From Lachnospiraceae bacterium (GTDB taxonomy: Bacteria; Bacillota; Clostridia; Lachnospirales; Lachnospiraceae), in assembly GCA_017936785.1 (NCBI GenBank), contig JAGBEV010000050.1, positions 1 to 44,406 of the forward strand: 44,406 nucleotides of DNA. Direction: 5' to 3'. The notes beneath the pieces were generated by a model. The model had not been told where the DNA came from. It saw nothing but the letters and a program-made list of their open reading frames with translations, and searched no databases. Below are positions 16,940 through 25,201 of the stretch, piece by piece; the stretch's first letter is position 1, and each line of letters begins with the position of its first letter. The position numbers and the translations under genes were made by a program.

Positions 16940-17428
16940 ATGGAAAGCAATAGAATGTGTCCAAAATGCAGTAAGAAATATTCAGGTGATGTAAGTATCT
17001 GCGAAAAATGTGGGGAAGTGCTGATTGAAGTATCAAAAGATTTTGAATTAGCCAGGTCTATTATCCGGGAACCGGTACTTTTAGGAAGCGATGAAGAAGT
17101 GGATATGATCTATGTGAAAGAAGCTTTAGATCAAAGAAGGATTCCTTATTTTACAGAAGAGACTCATAAGGCGGTTCCTACAGGAAGCTCCAAAATGGGT
17201 TCAATGAACATCTTGACTATTACAAATATTTATGTGAATAAAAGTGATCTTGAAGAAGCGGACAGGGCATTTGCACAGGCAAAAGAAGAAATGGAGTTTG
17301 ATTTAAGCTTACCTGTTCAGTATATTGACATGCCGGAGGGCTTTGAGGAGGAAAATGAAGGAGATGAAAATACAAAGGAGAAAGGGAAGGGATGGTATGA
17401 AAAGCTTATAGATATGTTCAGGCTTTAA
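16940..17428 (+). CDS. Zinc-ribbon and DUF2007-like domain protein
   Basis: This 162-residue protein starts with a zinc ribbon made of CPKC and CEKC (about residues 7-24). The middle region (EPVLLGSDEEVDMIYVKEALDQRRIPYF, then ITNIYVNKSDLEEADRAF) resembles the DUF2007-type signal-transducing fold, which reads as a small ferredoxin-like unit. The last 40 residues are Glu- and Lys-rich and end in a possible amphipathic helix. The function is unknown. It is preceded by GGGAGGAA and follows the acyltransferase after 43 bases, so they may be co-transcribed. Confidence 0.7.
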   Translation: MESNRMCPKCSKKYSGDVSICEKCGEVLIEVSKDFELARSIIREPVLLGSDEEVDMIYVKEALDQRRIPYFTEETHKAVPTGSSKMGSMNILTITNIYVNKSDLEEADRAFAQAKEEMEFDLSLPVQYIDMPEGFEEENEGDENTKEKGKGWYEKLIDMFRL

Positions 17429-17484
17429 ATAAATCAATATCATATGGTTTTCTGCATTCATACTTGTGGTGCATTCGTGGGCAG

Positions 17485-17835
17485 TTAGCCAAAGACAATC
17501 TCTAAATCCGGATAGGCAATGCCTATTGCCATAAATATCATAACAAAAAGAATAATGGAAACTACCACCCAGTTTTTGACGCCTTTCATTTCACGAACTG
17601 CTATTTCATATTTCCATAAATTGCCGAAATTAGGAACCGATCCACATAAAAGACCGCCTGCTACACCTATGAGAAATAATTTGCAATTCCTGCAGATCAT
17701 AAATAACACAACATCTATCATGATTCCTGTCATGATTATGTATTTTCTGTTTTTTTCTTCGATCACTATACACACAATCAACCATATCATTGCGATAATA
17801 ATTCCGGCTAATATTATAATCATGTTGCTTTCCAT
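17485..17835 (-). CDS. Small membrane protein of unknown function
   Basis: This 116-residue protein has a hydrophobic N-terminal helix (MIIILAGIIIAMIWLIVCIVI), two central hydrophobic segments and a C-terminal one, so it is an integral membrane protein with about four helices. I do not recognise a family. The frame is open to 18027 with a further 64 codons, but that part looks non-coding, and CTGGAG about 11 bases upstream supports the ATG at 17835. It is the only minus-strand gene between the DUF2007-like gene and the small gene at 18107. Confidence 0.6.
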   Translation of the reverse strand: MESNMIIILAGIIIAMIWLIVCIVIEEKNRKYIIMTGIMIDVVLFMICRNCKLFLIGVAGGLLCGSVPNFGNLWKYEIAVREMKGVKNWVVVSIILFVMIFMAIGIAYPDLEIVFG

Positions 17836-18106
17836 AGTATGTTTTCTCCAGTTCATCAAAGGAAAATTTATTACTTCGGTATAATGGGTATCAAAATTTG
17901 ACTTATTGTAGCATAATCTCTTTTGATAAACAAGAATATCATAGAAGATTCCATTGGAAACAAGTATGCATACGCCTCGGATCTGTTCGTATTTGGACTT
18001 GTAAATAGGGGTTAATTCTTGTAACATAATATCGAGGCATGAGAGATAACTATTGATGATCAGATAATAGGTACAGTAAGAATAGAGAAGAAAGGAACAA
18101 AAGATT

Positions 18107-18343
18107 ATGATGAATCCCGCATCACTTATGAAAATTATGAATGCAAAAAATGTTTTTGCAGGAAATCACCCTAAATTTGTAGCATTTTTAAAGGCTGTTT
18201 TTTCCGGTGGTATCCAGGAGGGAACAGTAATAGAGATTTCCGTGACAAAGCCCGGAGAGGATGCAATGACCTCCAATATCAAAGTACGGCAGTCGGATTT
18301 GGAACTGCTCCGGGAGTTGCAGGAAATGGTAAGAAACCAATAA
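18107..18343 (+). CDS. Small hypothetical protein
   Basis: This 78-residue protein has an N-terminal MNPASLMKIMNAKNVFAGNHPKFVAFLKAVF helix region, a middle strand pair (GTVIEISVTKPGE) and a C-terminal helix (SDLELLRELQEMV). It has no signal peptide and no recognised domain. A GAAAGGA site lies about 10 bases upstream. Start could be the ATG at 18107 or the adjacent one at 18110. It converges with the M15 peptidase gene, with 14 bases between their ends. Confidence 0.65.
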   Translation: MMNPASLMKIMNAKNVFAGNHPKFVAFLKAVFSGGIQEGTVIEISVTKPGEDAMTSNIKVRQSDLELLRELQEMVRNQ

Positions 18344-18357
18344 TATTGTTAAAATGT

Positions 18358-19269
18358 TTATAATTCTTTCTGGAAGTGCTGGTAATCTTTTAAAGAATTC
18401 CAGTGTCCGCCCCAGGTAAATCCATGCTCTGTGAATAATTGATAGCATAGGTCATCCTCGGTAATGATGTGAGGCAGACCCGAATCCCTGTCTGCATATG
18501 GTTCGCTGCCGGGAGGAGAGATGCGTTCTACTCCATTGGGATAGGTAATATAAGGATTTTGAAAGGGATTGATGTCGATGGCAAGTCCCAGTGCATGTTT
18601 GCTCAGATTGTCGGAGCCGTATACTTTACGGAAATTGAAGCAGGAGGTGTTATTATCCGCACAGGATAAATCGTCATCAGCATTGTATTCATCTACCAGT
18701 CTTATTTTATCGATCTGATAATGATTGCAGTACAGCTCATAAAATATTTCTACCAAATCCTGGGCAATCGCTTTATTGCAAATAATTTCGCCTGTCTGGG
18801 TTTCTCCGTTAAAATCTTCATACAAGACAGAAACGTAGCGCAAGTCTTCATAGGGAACTGTACAGTCTTCTTTATAGGAAAGACCATTGATACGTGCCTT
18901 TACATCGTCAGTAATGGATTGGTAAAAGAAACCTTCTTTATAAGTATAACGGTCAGATGCTGTCATGATGAGTTCCTCGTTTTCTTTTGTATCATTATAT
19001 GATTGTTCTTCCTGCAAATATGTGTCGTTGTTTGAAATGGACTGCGGTGATAAAGGGATAGAAGAATCGGAAAGGGTATTTACAATATTCAAATCATTGA
19101 CGGAAACGGGAAGTGCAGACGAATCCCAGTCAGTTGTTTCCGGTTGAGTCCTGTCGGTCCTGATACTATATATTAATAGGATTGCACACACCACAATACC
19201 AAAAAGGTAGAGGCGGGATTTCATTCTCAAATAGTTGGAATATTCGTCAACTTTTTTATTTCTCTTCAT
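18358..19269 (-). CDS. D-alanyl-D-alanine carboxypeptidase, M15 family
   Basis: This 303-residue protein has a short cytosolic N-terminus, one membrane helix (about residues 20-36) and an extracytoplasmic domain of the peptidase M15/VanY-like fold. The zinc-site motif SKHALGLAIDINP gives the first His and the Asp, and GGHWNSLKDYQHFQ near the C-terminus supplies the later His ligands. It should trim peptidoglycan cross-bridge peptides outside the membrane. An ATG lies at 19284, but GTGGAG about 9 bases upstream supports 19269. A linker of about 60 residues separates the helix from the catalytic domain. Confidence 0.85.
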   Translation of the reverse strand: MKRNKKVDEYSNYLRMKSRLYLFGIVVCAILLIYSIRTDRTQPETTDWDSSALPVSVNDLNIVNTLSDSSIPLSPQSISNNDTYLQEEQSYNDTKENEELIMTASDRYTYKEGFFYQSITDDVKARINGLSYKEDCTVPYEDLRYVSVLYEDFNGETQTGEIICNKAIAQDLVEIFYELYCNHYQIDKIRLVDEYNADDDLSCADNNTSCFNFRKVYGSDNLSKHALGLAIDINPFQNPYITYPNGVERISPPGSEPYADRDSGLPHIITEDDLCYQLFTEHGFTWGGHWNSLKDYQHFQKEL

Positions 19270-19428
19270 AATTGTCAGCTCCACTTACTTTTAAAGATGG
19301 TAGTTTTATTAATAGCAAATCTGAAAATATTTTATATCATGAATTATGCCATATAAAAGACGGATTGGAAAGGAAATTCCTTGTAATTGGGCATATTATC
19401 CTGTACAATAAAGTCGATACGGCAAATT

Positions 19429-19456
19429 GTCAACCGCATATTGATATGTGGTTGAC
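19429..19456. promoter_or_regulatory. 28-base palindrome upstream of ecfA1
   Basis: GTCAACC (19429-19435) pairs with GGTTGAC (19450-19456) and CATAT with ATATG, so that 12 of 14 positions are Watson-Crick pairs and the other two are G-U. It lies about 60 bases before the ecfA1 start in a 234-base gap. There is no T-tract, so an operator or an mRNA hairpin is more likely than a terminator. The rest of the gap has no convincing promoter or gene. Confidence 0.5.
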
Positions 19457-19518
19457 GAGTCGTCATCGGAATAAGAACAGCGTTTGTAATTTACATGTTA
19501 AGAAATGGAATAATCTGC

Positions 19519-20373
19519 ATGAGTATGATCAAGACAAAAAAATTAACATTTGAATATATCCGCAGGGATGAAGAAGGAAATGTAGAAGGGATTACCCGGG
19601 CAGTGGATGAGGTCGACCTTGATATTCAAGAAGGAGATTTTATTGCGATATTAGGTCATAACGGCTCCGGTAAATCTACACTGGCAAAACATATGAATGC
19701 TATTTTATCCCCAACGCAAGGTACTATTTATGTAGCCGGTATGGATACCAAGGATGAATCTTATTTGTGGGATATACGCAAAAAGGCAGGAATGGTATTT
19801 CAAAATCCCGACAACCAGATCATCGGTCAGGTGGTGGAAGAGGATGTGGGATTCGGACCGGAAAATATGGGTGTTCCCACAAAGGAAATATGGGAACGTG
19901 TAGAAGAAAGTTTAAAAGCAGTAGGAATGTATGCTTATCGGAAGCATTCTCCCAATAAACTGTCCGGCGGACAGAAGCAGAGAGTTTCCATTGCGGGGGT
20001 ATTGGCGATGCACCCTAAATGCATTGTATTGGACGAGCCTACTGCCATGCTGGACCCTCAGGGACGGAAAGAAGTCATCAGGGCAGTACGTGCCTTAAAC
20101 CAGGTGGAGAAAATAACCATTATCCTGATTACCCATTATATGGAGGAAGTGGTTTTTGCTGATAAGGTTTTTGTTATGGATCAGGGGCATATTGAGATGC
20201 AGGGCTCGCCTAAAGAAATTTTTTCACGGGTAGATGAACTGCAGAAACTGAGGCTGACCGTGCCACAGGTAACGTTGTTGGCGGAAGAATGCAGAAAAGC
20301 AGGAATGCCTTTTCCTAAAGGGATTCTTACGATGGATGAGTTTATGGAGGAATTACAGTGCCTATTATCTTAA
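19519..20373 (+). CDS. ecfA1: Energy-coupling factor transporter ATPase EcfA1
   Basis: This 284-residue ATPase is one of the two motor subunits of the ECF vitamin and micronutrient importer, shared by several substrate-binding S components encoded elsewhere. Visible motifs are Walker [10 protein letters not shown], the Q-loop [10 protein letters not shown], the ABC signature [13 protein letters not shown], Walker [14 protein letters not shown], and the switch ITHYMEE. The frame opens at 19495; the ATG at 19519 gives the normal N-terminus, though its ribosome binding site is weak. It overlaps ecfA2 by 16 bases. Confidence 0.95.
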   Translation: MSMIKTKKLTFEYIRRDEEGNVEGITRAVDEVDLDIQEGDFIAILGHNGSGKSTLAKHMNAILSPTQGTIYVAGMDTKDESYLWDIRKKAGMVFQNPDNQIIGQVVEEDVGFGPENMGVPTKEIWERVEESLKAVGMYAYRKHSPNKLSGGQKQRVSIAGVLAMHPKCIVLDEPTAMLDPQGRKEVIRAVRALNQVEKITIILITHYMEEVVFADKVFVMDQGHIEMQGSPKEIFSRVDELQKLRLTVPQVTLLAEECRKAGMPFPKGILTMDEFMEELQCLLS

Positions 20374-21224
20374 ATCATGTTAATTGCATTTATGAGGCAG
20401 GGACAACTATGGAGGTTGCCGCATTAAAGGATGTAAATCTGGTCATACCTGATGGTCAGTTTATCGGGCTGATCGGACATACGGGTTCGGGCAAATCATC
20501 ACTGGTGCAGCATCTAAATGGTCTGATGAAGCCTACAAGCGGTGAAGTCTATTTTAACGGCGAGGATATAGCCGATGATGATTATGATAAAAAGAAATTA
20601 AGAAGTCAGGTTGGGCTTGTATTCCAGTATCCGGAACATCAGCTTTTTGAGGTGGACGTGTTTTCGGATGTGTGTTTCGGTCCCAAAAACCTGGGACTTT
20701 CCAAAAAAGAGGTGGAGCTTCGGGCTTATGAGGCATTAAAAATGGTAGGATTGGAAGATACCTATTTTTATCAGTCTCCTTTTGACCTGTCCGGCGGGCA
20801 GAAGAGGAGAGTGGCAATTGCAGGAGTGATCGCCATGAAGCCTCAGGTATTGATCTTAGATGAGCCTACGGCAGGTTTGGACCCCAAAGGGCGGGATGAG
20901 ATTTTGAATCTGATCAGGGATCTCCATGAAAAAATGGGAATCACGGTCATTTTGGTTTCCCACAGCATGGATGATGTGGCGGATTATGTGGAACGCATCA
21001 TTGTTATGAATCACGGAGAAGTATTTCTGGACGATACGCCTAAAGAGGTGTTTTCCCATCAGAAGGAGCTGGAGGAAATAGGTCTTGCAGTTCCTACGGT
21101 AACAGAGATCATGGGAAGATGCGTTAAGGAAGGCATGAATGTGGATGCTACGGTTACTACTTTGGAGGAAGCAAAAAAAGAGCTGCTTCGATTGTATGAG
21201 GAAAATACACGGAAAACACTTTGA
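20358..21224 (+). CDS. ecfA2: Energy-coupling factor transporter ATPase EcfA2
   Basis: This 288-residue ATPase pairs with EcfA1 to drive the ECF importer. Walker [11 protein letters not shown]-loop [10 protein letters not shown], signature [13 protein letters not shown], Walker [13 protein letters not shown] and the switch SHSMDD are present. The start is GTG at 20358, lying inside the end of ecfA1, with TGGAGGAA upstream, so the two subunits are probably translated in fixed proportion. The C-terminal extension typical of EcfA2 is present. Confidence 0.95.
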   Translation: MPIILNHVNCIYEAGTTMEVAALKDVNLVIPDGQFIGLIGHTGSGKSSLVQHLNGLMKPTSGEVYFNGEDIADDDYDKKKLRSQVGLVFQYPEHQLFEVDVFSDVCFGPKNLGLSKKEVELRAYEALKMVGLEDTYFYQSPFDLSGGQKRRVAIAGVIAMKPQVLILDEPTAGLDPKGRDEILNLIRDLHEKMGITVILVSHSMDDVADYVERIIVMNHGEVFLDDTPKEVFSHQKELEEIGLAVPTVTEIMGRCVKEGMNVDATVTTLEEAKKELLRLYEENTRKTL

Positions 21225-21310
21225 AATTAGGAAAGTATAGAGCTTAAAATAGAGGGAAGGATGCCTGCGAAAAGTTACTCTGAGCGGGCAGACAGAAAGG
21301 ATAGACGCAA

Positions 21311-22135
21311 ATGCTGCGGGATATTACATTAGGACAATATTATCAGGTGGATTCGCCCATACACAGAATGGACCCCAGAGTAAAACTGATCGGAACGCTG
21401 GTGTATATTGTTACCTTGTTTTTATATCGTAATTTAACTATATATTTTATTGCACTTTTGTTTTTGGGAATTGTTGTGAAAATATCCAAAGTGCCTCTTT
21501 CCTTTATTTTAAGAGGTATTAAGGCGATTGTGATCCTGTTGTTGATCACAGCGGTTTTTAATATGTTTCTGACCCAGGGAGAGCCTATTATTTCTTTCTG
21601 GAAGTTCAAACTGACATGGGAAGGAATATTTAATGCTTTTTATCTTTGTGTCAGATTGATCTTTTTGATCGTAGGTTCTTCTTTGATGACCCTGACCACC
21701 ACGCCAAACCAGTTGACCGACGGGCTGGAAAGCCTGTTGGGAGGACTGAAGAAAATAAAAGTTCCCGTTCATGAAATTGCCATGATGATGTCCATTGCCC
21801 TTCGGTTTATTCCGATTTTATTGGAAGAGACGGATAAGATCATGAAAGCACAGATGGCAAGGGGAGCAGAGTTTGACAGCGGTAATCTGATCAAAAAAGT
21901 AAAAGCATTGATTCCGCTGCTGGTGCCTTTATTTATATCGGCATTCCGCCGTGCCAACGATCTTGCCATGGCTATGGAGGCAAGATGCTATCAGGGCGGA
22001 GAAGGAAGAACCAAGATGAAACCTTTGAAATATCATAAGGTGGACAGGACTGGTTTTATCGTACTTGCAGTTTATCTTGTTGCTGCGGCAGCGCTGGGGA
22101 AATTATTCCCTCTTCATTTGATCATTTTGGGTTAA
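21311..22135 (+). CDS. ecfT: Energy-coupling factor transporter transmembrane protein EcfT
   Basis: This 274-residue protein is the membrane scaffold that links the EcfA ATPases to exchangeable S components. Several hydrophobic helices and the two coupling motifs that contact the ATPases are visible: KAQMARGAEF and AMEARCYQGGEGRT. GQYYQVDSPIHRMDPRVKL at the N-terminus is characteristic. It lies 86 bases after ecfA2 and before truA, completing the usual ecfA1-ecfA2-ecfT order. Confidence 0.95.
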   Translation: MLRDITLGQYYQVDSPIHRMDPRVKLIGTLVYIVTLFLYRNLTIYFIALLFLGIVVKISKVPLSFILRGIKAIVILLLITAVFNMFLTQGEPIISFWKFKLTWEGIFNAFYLCVRLIFLIVGSSLMTLTTTPNQLTDGLESLLGGLKKIKVPVHEIAMMMSIALRFIPILLEETDKIMKAQMARGAEFDSGNLIKKVKALIPLLVPLFISAFRRANDLAMAMEARCYQGGEGRTKMKPLKYHKVDRTGFIVLAVYLVAAAALGKLFPLHLIILG

Positions 22136-22169
22136 AACGGAAATACTGGGAGAATGGAAAGGTCGCATC

Positions 22170-22922
22170 ATGAAGCGTATTATGCTGACGGTTGCCTATG
22201 ACGGCACCAAATATAACGGCTGGCAGGTACAGCCCAACGGAGTTACCATTGAGGGGCAGTTAAATAAAGCCCTGAGTGAGCTTTTGAAAGAAGAAATTAC
22301 AGTGATCGGAGCAAGCCGCACCGATGCAGGGGTTCATGCACTTTGCAATATAGCAGTTTTTGATACGGAAACCAGGATCGCCCCGGAAAAGATTGCTCCT
22401 GCGCTCAACGCCAGACTGCCTGAGGACATCCGCATCCAAAATTCAAAACAGGTGCCAATAGATTTTCATCCCCGGCACTGCAATACCAGAAAAACCTACG
22501 AATACCGCATTTACATGGGCAAATATGAAAACCCTATCGGCAGGCAGTATGCCCATTTTGTTTATGTACCTTTAAATGTAGAGAAAATGCAGCAGGCAGC
22601 TGAGTATCTGTTAGGCGAGCATGACTTCAAAAGCTTCTGTGTGGCAAAAGCCCAGGTCCTTACCACGGTTAGAACGATTTATGATGTGACAGTAAATAAG
22701 GAAGGAAGCTATTTGACGATCAGAGTATGCGGCAGCGGTTTCCTTTTTAATATGGTAAGAATCATTGTGGGAACTCTTTTAGAAATAGGCAGAGGTAATA
22801 TGGAACCGGAGCAGATGCAGGAAATACTGGAGGCTAAGGATCGCCAGAAAGCAGGTCCCACAGCTCCCGCCAGAGGTTTAACTTTGACAGAGTTTGAATT
22901 TGTTGAGATGACAGCTTTTTAA
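22170..22922 (+). CDS. truA: tRNA pseudouridine synthase A
   Basis: This 250-residue enzyme makes pseudouridine at positions 38-40 of tRNA anticodon stems. The catalytic Asp sits in GASRTDAGVHAL at about residue 52. RKTYEYRI and the FLFNMVRIIVGTLLEIGRG segment near the C-terminus are also family hallmarks. Length is typical. GGAAAGG precedes the ATG. Its position after ecfT and before rplM is standard for Firmicutes, except that a DUF4375 gene is inserted here. Confidence 0.96.
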   Translation: MKRIMLTVAYDGTKYNGWQVQPNGVTIEGQLNKALSELLKEEITVIGASRTDAGVHALCNIAVFDTETRIAPEKIAPALNARLPEDIRIQNSKQVPIDFHPRHCNTRKTYEYRIYMGKYENPIGRQYAHFVYVPLNVEKMQQAAEYLLGEHDFKSFCVAKAQVLTTVRTIYDVTVNKEGSYLTIRVCGSGFLFNMVRIIVGTLLEIGRGNMEPEQMQEILEAKDRQKAGPTAPARGLTLTEFEFVEMTAF

Positions 22923-22956
22923 CTTTTTTATTATGTCTATGAAAGGGTGTAATATT

Positions 22957-23493
22957 ATGGGGATAAAAATGGTAAGTAAACACTTTGAATACAGTGAGAA
23001 AGACATATCTGAAGGAAAATATGATGCGTGGGAACTTATTCAACCGCTTTGGTATAATGTGAGTATTTATGATGGATTAGAGGTTTATAATAAAGATTTG
23101 AAATCTTTTACAGAGGCTCAACGAAGATTTTTGGCGTTGTTTTGGTATGATTCCGAGGTATGCAATGGTGGACATGATCAATTCTTTTCTAACTCAACAG
23201 GCATTGTGTGGAAAGATGCTATTGAGTGTATGCAAATGATAGGTGCATCAGAATGTGCAGACAATTTTCAAAAGGCTGTTGATATGTTCGGGGGGAAAAT
23301 ACCCTTTGATAGGGCAGAAAGAAATGCGATGCTTGATATTTTGTACGAGGATGAGAATTTCGATGACTTTCATGAAATTGATAGTTTTTATTATGAGGAA
23401 GAGAATATCAATCAGTTAATGAATGAATATGCAAAGAATCACGCTTCTGAATTTGTTGTTAATGGGGACTATTTGTATGGCGAATTACATTAA
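22957..23493 (+). CDS. DUF4375 (DMP19-like) domain protein
   Basis: This 178-residue acidic protein contains the signature NGGHDQFFSNSTGI (about residues 66-80), which marks the DUF4375 family, related to DMP19-like proteins. Such proteins are often scattered singly or near immunity-type genes, and their role is not firmly known. ATG 22957 has AAAGGGTG upstream; an in-frame ATG at 22933 has none. Codon use looks more A+T-rich than the flanking truA and rplM, consistent with a later insertion. Confidence 0.75.
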   Translation: MGIKMVSKHFEYSEKDISEGKYDAWELIQPLWYNVSIYDGLEVYNKDLKSFTEAQRRFLALFWYDSEVCNGGHDQFFSNSTGIVWKDAIECMQMIGASECADNFQKAVDMFGGKIPFDRAERNAMLDILYEDENFDDFHEIDSFYYEEENINQLMNEYAKNHASEFVVNGDYLYGELH

Positions 23494-23553
23494 AAAAGCT
23501 GCTATCTGTTCTCTTCCATAACCACTCGCAGGAAGATTTTGTGAAAAAATCAG

Positions 23554-23582
23554 TTGACACACCAGGGTGCGTATAATATAAT
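23554..23582 (+). promoter_or_regulatory. Promoter of the rplM-rpsI operon
   Basis: TTGACA (23554-23559) and TATAAT (23577-23582) are separated by 17 bases. An overlapping earlier TATAAT copy at 23572 is too close to the -35 box. Transcription would start near 23589, giving a leader of about 140 bases. Confidence 0.85.
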
Positions 23583-23588
23583 AATTCA

Positions 23589-23728
23589 CAGTGGCGACAT
23601 TTGATAGAGTCTGTCCAAAGCCCCGGAAAGACCGTCAGTGCCGCAAAAGAATTCCCAGTTTCCGATTAGCCCCGGATGGGAAGAAGAACTTATAAATCCA
23701 TTGATAAATATTTTTTGGAGGTAACACG
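23589..23728 (+). promoter_or_regulatory. rplM leader, L13-leader-like
   Basis: The 5' untranslated region of rplM is about 140 bases and contains a clear stem: TTCCCA (23652-23657) with TGGGAA (23677-23682), with TCCG and CGGA pairing inside. Firmicutes carry a known autoregulatory leader upstream of rplM (Rfam L13_leader), and position and size fit. I could not confirm its consensus by eye, so the identity is inference. GGAGG lies just before the ATG. Confidence 0.5.
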
Positions 23729-24157
23729 ATGAAAACATTTATGGCTAGTCCGGCTACGATTGATAGAAAATGGTATGTAGTAGACGCTACTGATATGACA
23801 TTAGGACGTTTAGCTTCTGAAGTTGCTAAAGTTTTAAGAGGAAAAAATAAACCGATCTTCACACCTCACATTGATACAGGTGACAACGTAATCGTTATCA
23901 ACGCTGAGAAGATCAAAGTAACAGGTAAGAAATTAGACCAGAAGATTTATTATCATCACTCTGATTATGTAGGCGGAATGAAAGAAGCTACATTAAGAGA
24001 GAAATTAGATAAGAAACCTGAACAGGTTATCGAACTTGCTGTTAAAGGCATGCTTCCCAAAGGACCTTTAGGAAGACAGATGTTCACAAAACTTCACGTA
24101 TACGCAGGACCTGATCACAAACATGCAGCTCAGAAGCCTGAAGTATTAACATTTTAA
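23729..24157 (+). CDS. rplM: 50S ribosomal protein L13
   Basis: This 142-residue protein is L13, an early assembly protein of the large subunit. Recognisable motifs are [50 protein letters not shown] and [20 protein letters not shown]. Length is standard. TGGAGG precedes the ATG. It forms a two-gene operon with rpsI. Confidence 0.98.
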   Translation: MKTFMASPATIDRKWYVVDATDMTLGRLASEVAKVLRGKNKPIFTPHIDTGDNVIVINAEKIKVTGKKLDQKIYYHHSDYVGGMKEATLREKLDKKPEQVIELAVKGMLPKGPLGRQMFTKLHVYAGPDHKHAAQKPEVLTF

Positions 24158-24185
24158 TGAAAGGAACTGAAAGGAGAAAATTAAA

Positions 24186-24584
24186 ATGGCTAAAACAGCA
24201 GAAAGATATCACGGAACCGGAAGAAGAAAAAAATCCATCGCAAGAGTTTATTTAACACCCGGAAAAGGTAATATTACAATTAATAAAAGAGACATTGATG
24301 ACTATTTCGGTCTTGAGACCTTAAAAGTTATCGTTCGTCAGCCTTTAGTAGCTACAGAAAATGTAGACAAATTTGACATCTTAGTAAATGTTAAAGGCGG
24401 CGGATATACAGGTCAGGCTGGTGCAATCAGACACGGTATCGCAAGAGCATTACTTACTGTTGATGCAGATTACAGACCTACATTAAAGAAAGCAGGCTAC
24501 TTAACAAGGGATCCTCGTATGAAAGAAAGAAAGAAATACGGTCTCAAAGCAGCTCGTCGTGCACCTCAGTTCTCAAAGAGATAA
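24186..24584 (+). CDS. rpsI: 30S ribosomal protein S9
   Basis: This 132-residue protein is S9, whose C-terminal tail contacts the P-site tRNA. The motifs [44 protein letters not shown] and the C-terminal [25 protein letters not shown] tail, ending in the functionally important SKR, are intact. AAAGGAG precedes the ATG. An intrinsic terminator follows. Confidence 0.98.
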   Translation: MAKTAERYHGTGRRKKSIARVYLTPGKGNITINKRDIDDYFGLETLKVIVRQPLVATENVDKFDILVNVKGGGYTGQAGAIRHGIARALLTVDADYRPTLKKAGYLTRDPRMKERKKYGLKAARRAPQFSKR

Positions 24585-24615
24585 TTCAAGCGAATATCGA
24601 AGAAAGAACGATATA

Positions 24616-24646
24616 CCCCGAAAACCTTATGTTTTCGGGGTTTTTT
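24616..24646 (+). terminator. Intrinsic terminator after rpsI
   Basis: CCCCGAAAAC (24616-24625) pairs perfectly with GTTTTCGGGG (24631-24640) around the 5-base loop CTTAT, followed by six T. It closes the rplM-rpsI operon about 30 bases after the stop codon. Confidence 0.96.
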
Positions 24647-24775
24647 AATTTCTGGAACATTATGAAATATTGAAAATAAATTTGATGATTGAAAAAAAGT
24701 GAATTATTGATTGAATAAAAGTGTTTGTTGTGATAAGCTTTTTTGTAAGAACAATCGTGTTGCAGGGTGTGTTGA

Positions 24776-24797
24776 CCTCATTCTAAAAGAATGGGGG
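24776..24797 (+). promoter_or_regulatory. Hairpin masking the toxin ribosome binding site
   Basis: CCTCATTCT (24776-24784) pairs with AGAATGGGG (24788-24796) around an AAA loop; eight of nine pairs are Watson-Crick and one is T-G. The right arm contains the GGGGG that serves as ribosome binding site for the ATG at 24806. Such sequestration is typical of type I toxin mRNAs and would keep translation low in the full-length transcript. Confidence 0.55.
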
Positions 24798-24805
24798 TGA
24801 TGCCT

Positions 24806-24895
24806 ATGAAAAATCGTTTTGATTTTAAGGATTTAATGACTTTTGGTCTGTTCCTTTTGGCATTGCTTACATTCGTTTTTACGTTTTGTAAGTAG
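24806..24895 (+). CDS. Putative holin-like type I toxin, 29 residues
   Basis: This tiny protein has a polar N-terminus (MKNRFDFKDLM) and one hydrophobic helix (TFGLFLLALLTFVFTF) ending in CK. Length and layout match putative holin-like toxins of type I toxin-antitoxin systems in Firmicutes, which insert into the membrane and depolarise it. The start at 24806 has GGGGGTGAT upstream; an alternative ATG at 24800 would add two residues. A long dyad follows, and an antisense RNA appears to be encoded opposite its 3' end. It is too short for most gene finders. Confidence 0.75.
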   Translation: MKNRFDFKDLMTFGLFLLALLTFVFTFCK

Positions 24896-24901
24896 TTATA
24901 C

Positions 24902-24950
24902 ATAGCAAAAACCACCCTGATACTTTGGTCGGTTCGGGTGGCATTGCTAT
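24902..24950. terminator. Bidirectional hairpin shared by toxin mRNA and antisense RNA
   Basis: ATAGCAA (24902-24908) pairs with TTGCTAT (24944-24950) and CCACCC (24912-24917) with GGGTGG (24936-24941). Read on the minus strand, the GGGTGG stem arm is followed directly by five T, so it ends transcripts from the right. On the plus strand it closes the toxin mRNA with a weaker tail. Confidence 0.7.
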
Positions 24951-24994
24951 CTCTCTAATCGGTCAATCCCTTGTGGGCGATTGTTCTTTTTTAT
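24905..24994 (-). ncRNA. Candidate antisense RNA antitoxin
   Basis: A minus-strand promoter, TTGCAA (25024-25029) and TATAGT (complement of 25001-25006) with a 17-base spacer, would start transcription near 24994. The transcript would contain a hairpin CAATCxCCC with GGGATTG and end at the shared terminator, giving about 90 bases. It is complementary to the 3' region of the toxin mRNA beyond the stop codon, the usual arrangement for this family of type I systems. Transcription is inferred from sequence only. Confidence 0.6.
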
Positions 24995-25000
24995 GTCTAT

Positions 25001-25029
25001 ACTATAACACAGGAACTTCAATCTTGCAA
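25001..25029 (-). promoter_or_regulatory. Minus-strand promoter of the antisense RNA
   Basis: On the minus strand, TTGCAA (complement of 25024-25029) is followed after 17 bases by TATAGT (complement of 25001-25006). It faces the toxin gene and lies about 200 bases before the start of the unrelated gene at 25202 on the plus strand. Confidence 0.65.
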
Positions 25030-25201
25030 TGGGAAATTGGGTAATGAGGGCTGTGTAAATCCTAATATGTTGAAAAACTTCAGATTTGATGATGTAAAAC
25101 ATGGTAAATGCCAGTTTTCTGTAAGTTTATAGGCACTTTTTAGGTAATAATATGCTATACTTTCATTAGCGAATAAAAACATTTCTTGAAAGGGATTCAT
25201 A

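Noticed and set aside
19272-19553. A 93-codon open frame containing HELCH, an HExxH-like zinc peptidase motif.
   Set aside because: It overlaps the promoter side of the M15 peptidase gene and the start of ecfA1, has no ribosome binding site, crosses the palindrome at 19429 and lacks any wider peptidase pattern. The motif is probably chance or at most a gene remnant.
23572-23577. An earlier TATAAT-like box in the rplM promoter.
   Set aside because: It is only 12 bases from the TTGACA box; the overlapping box at 23577 gives the correct 17-base spacing.
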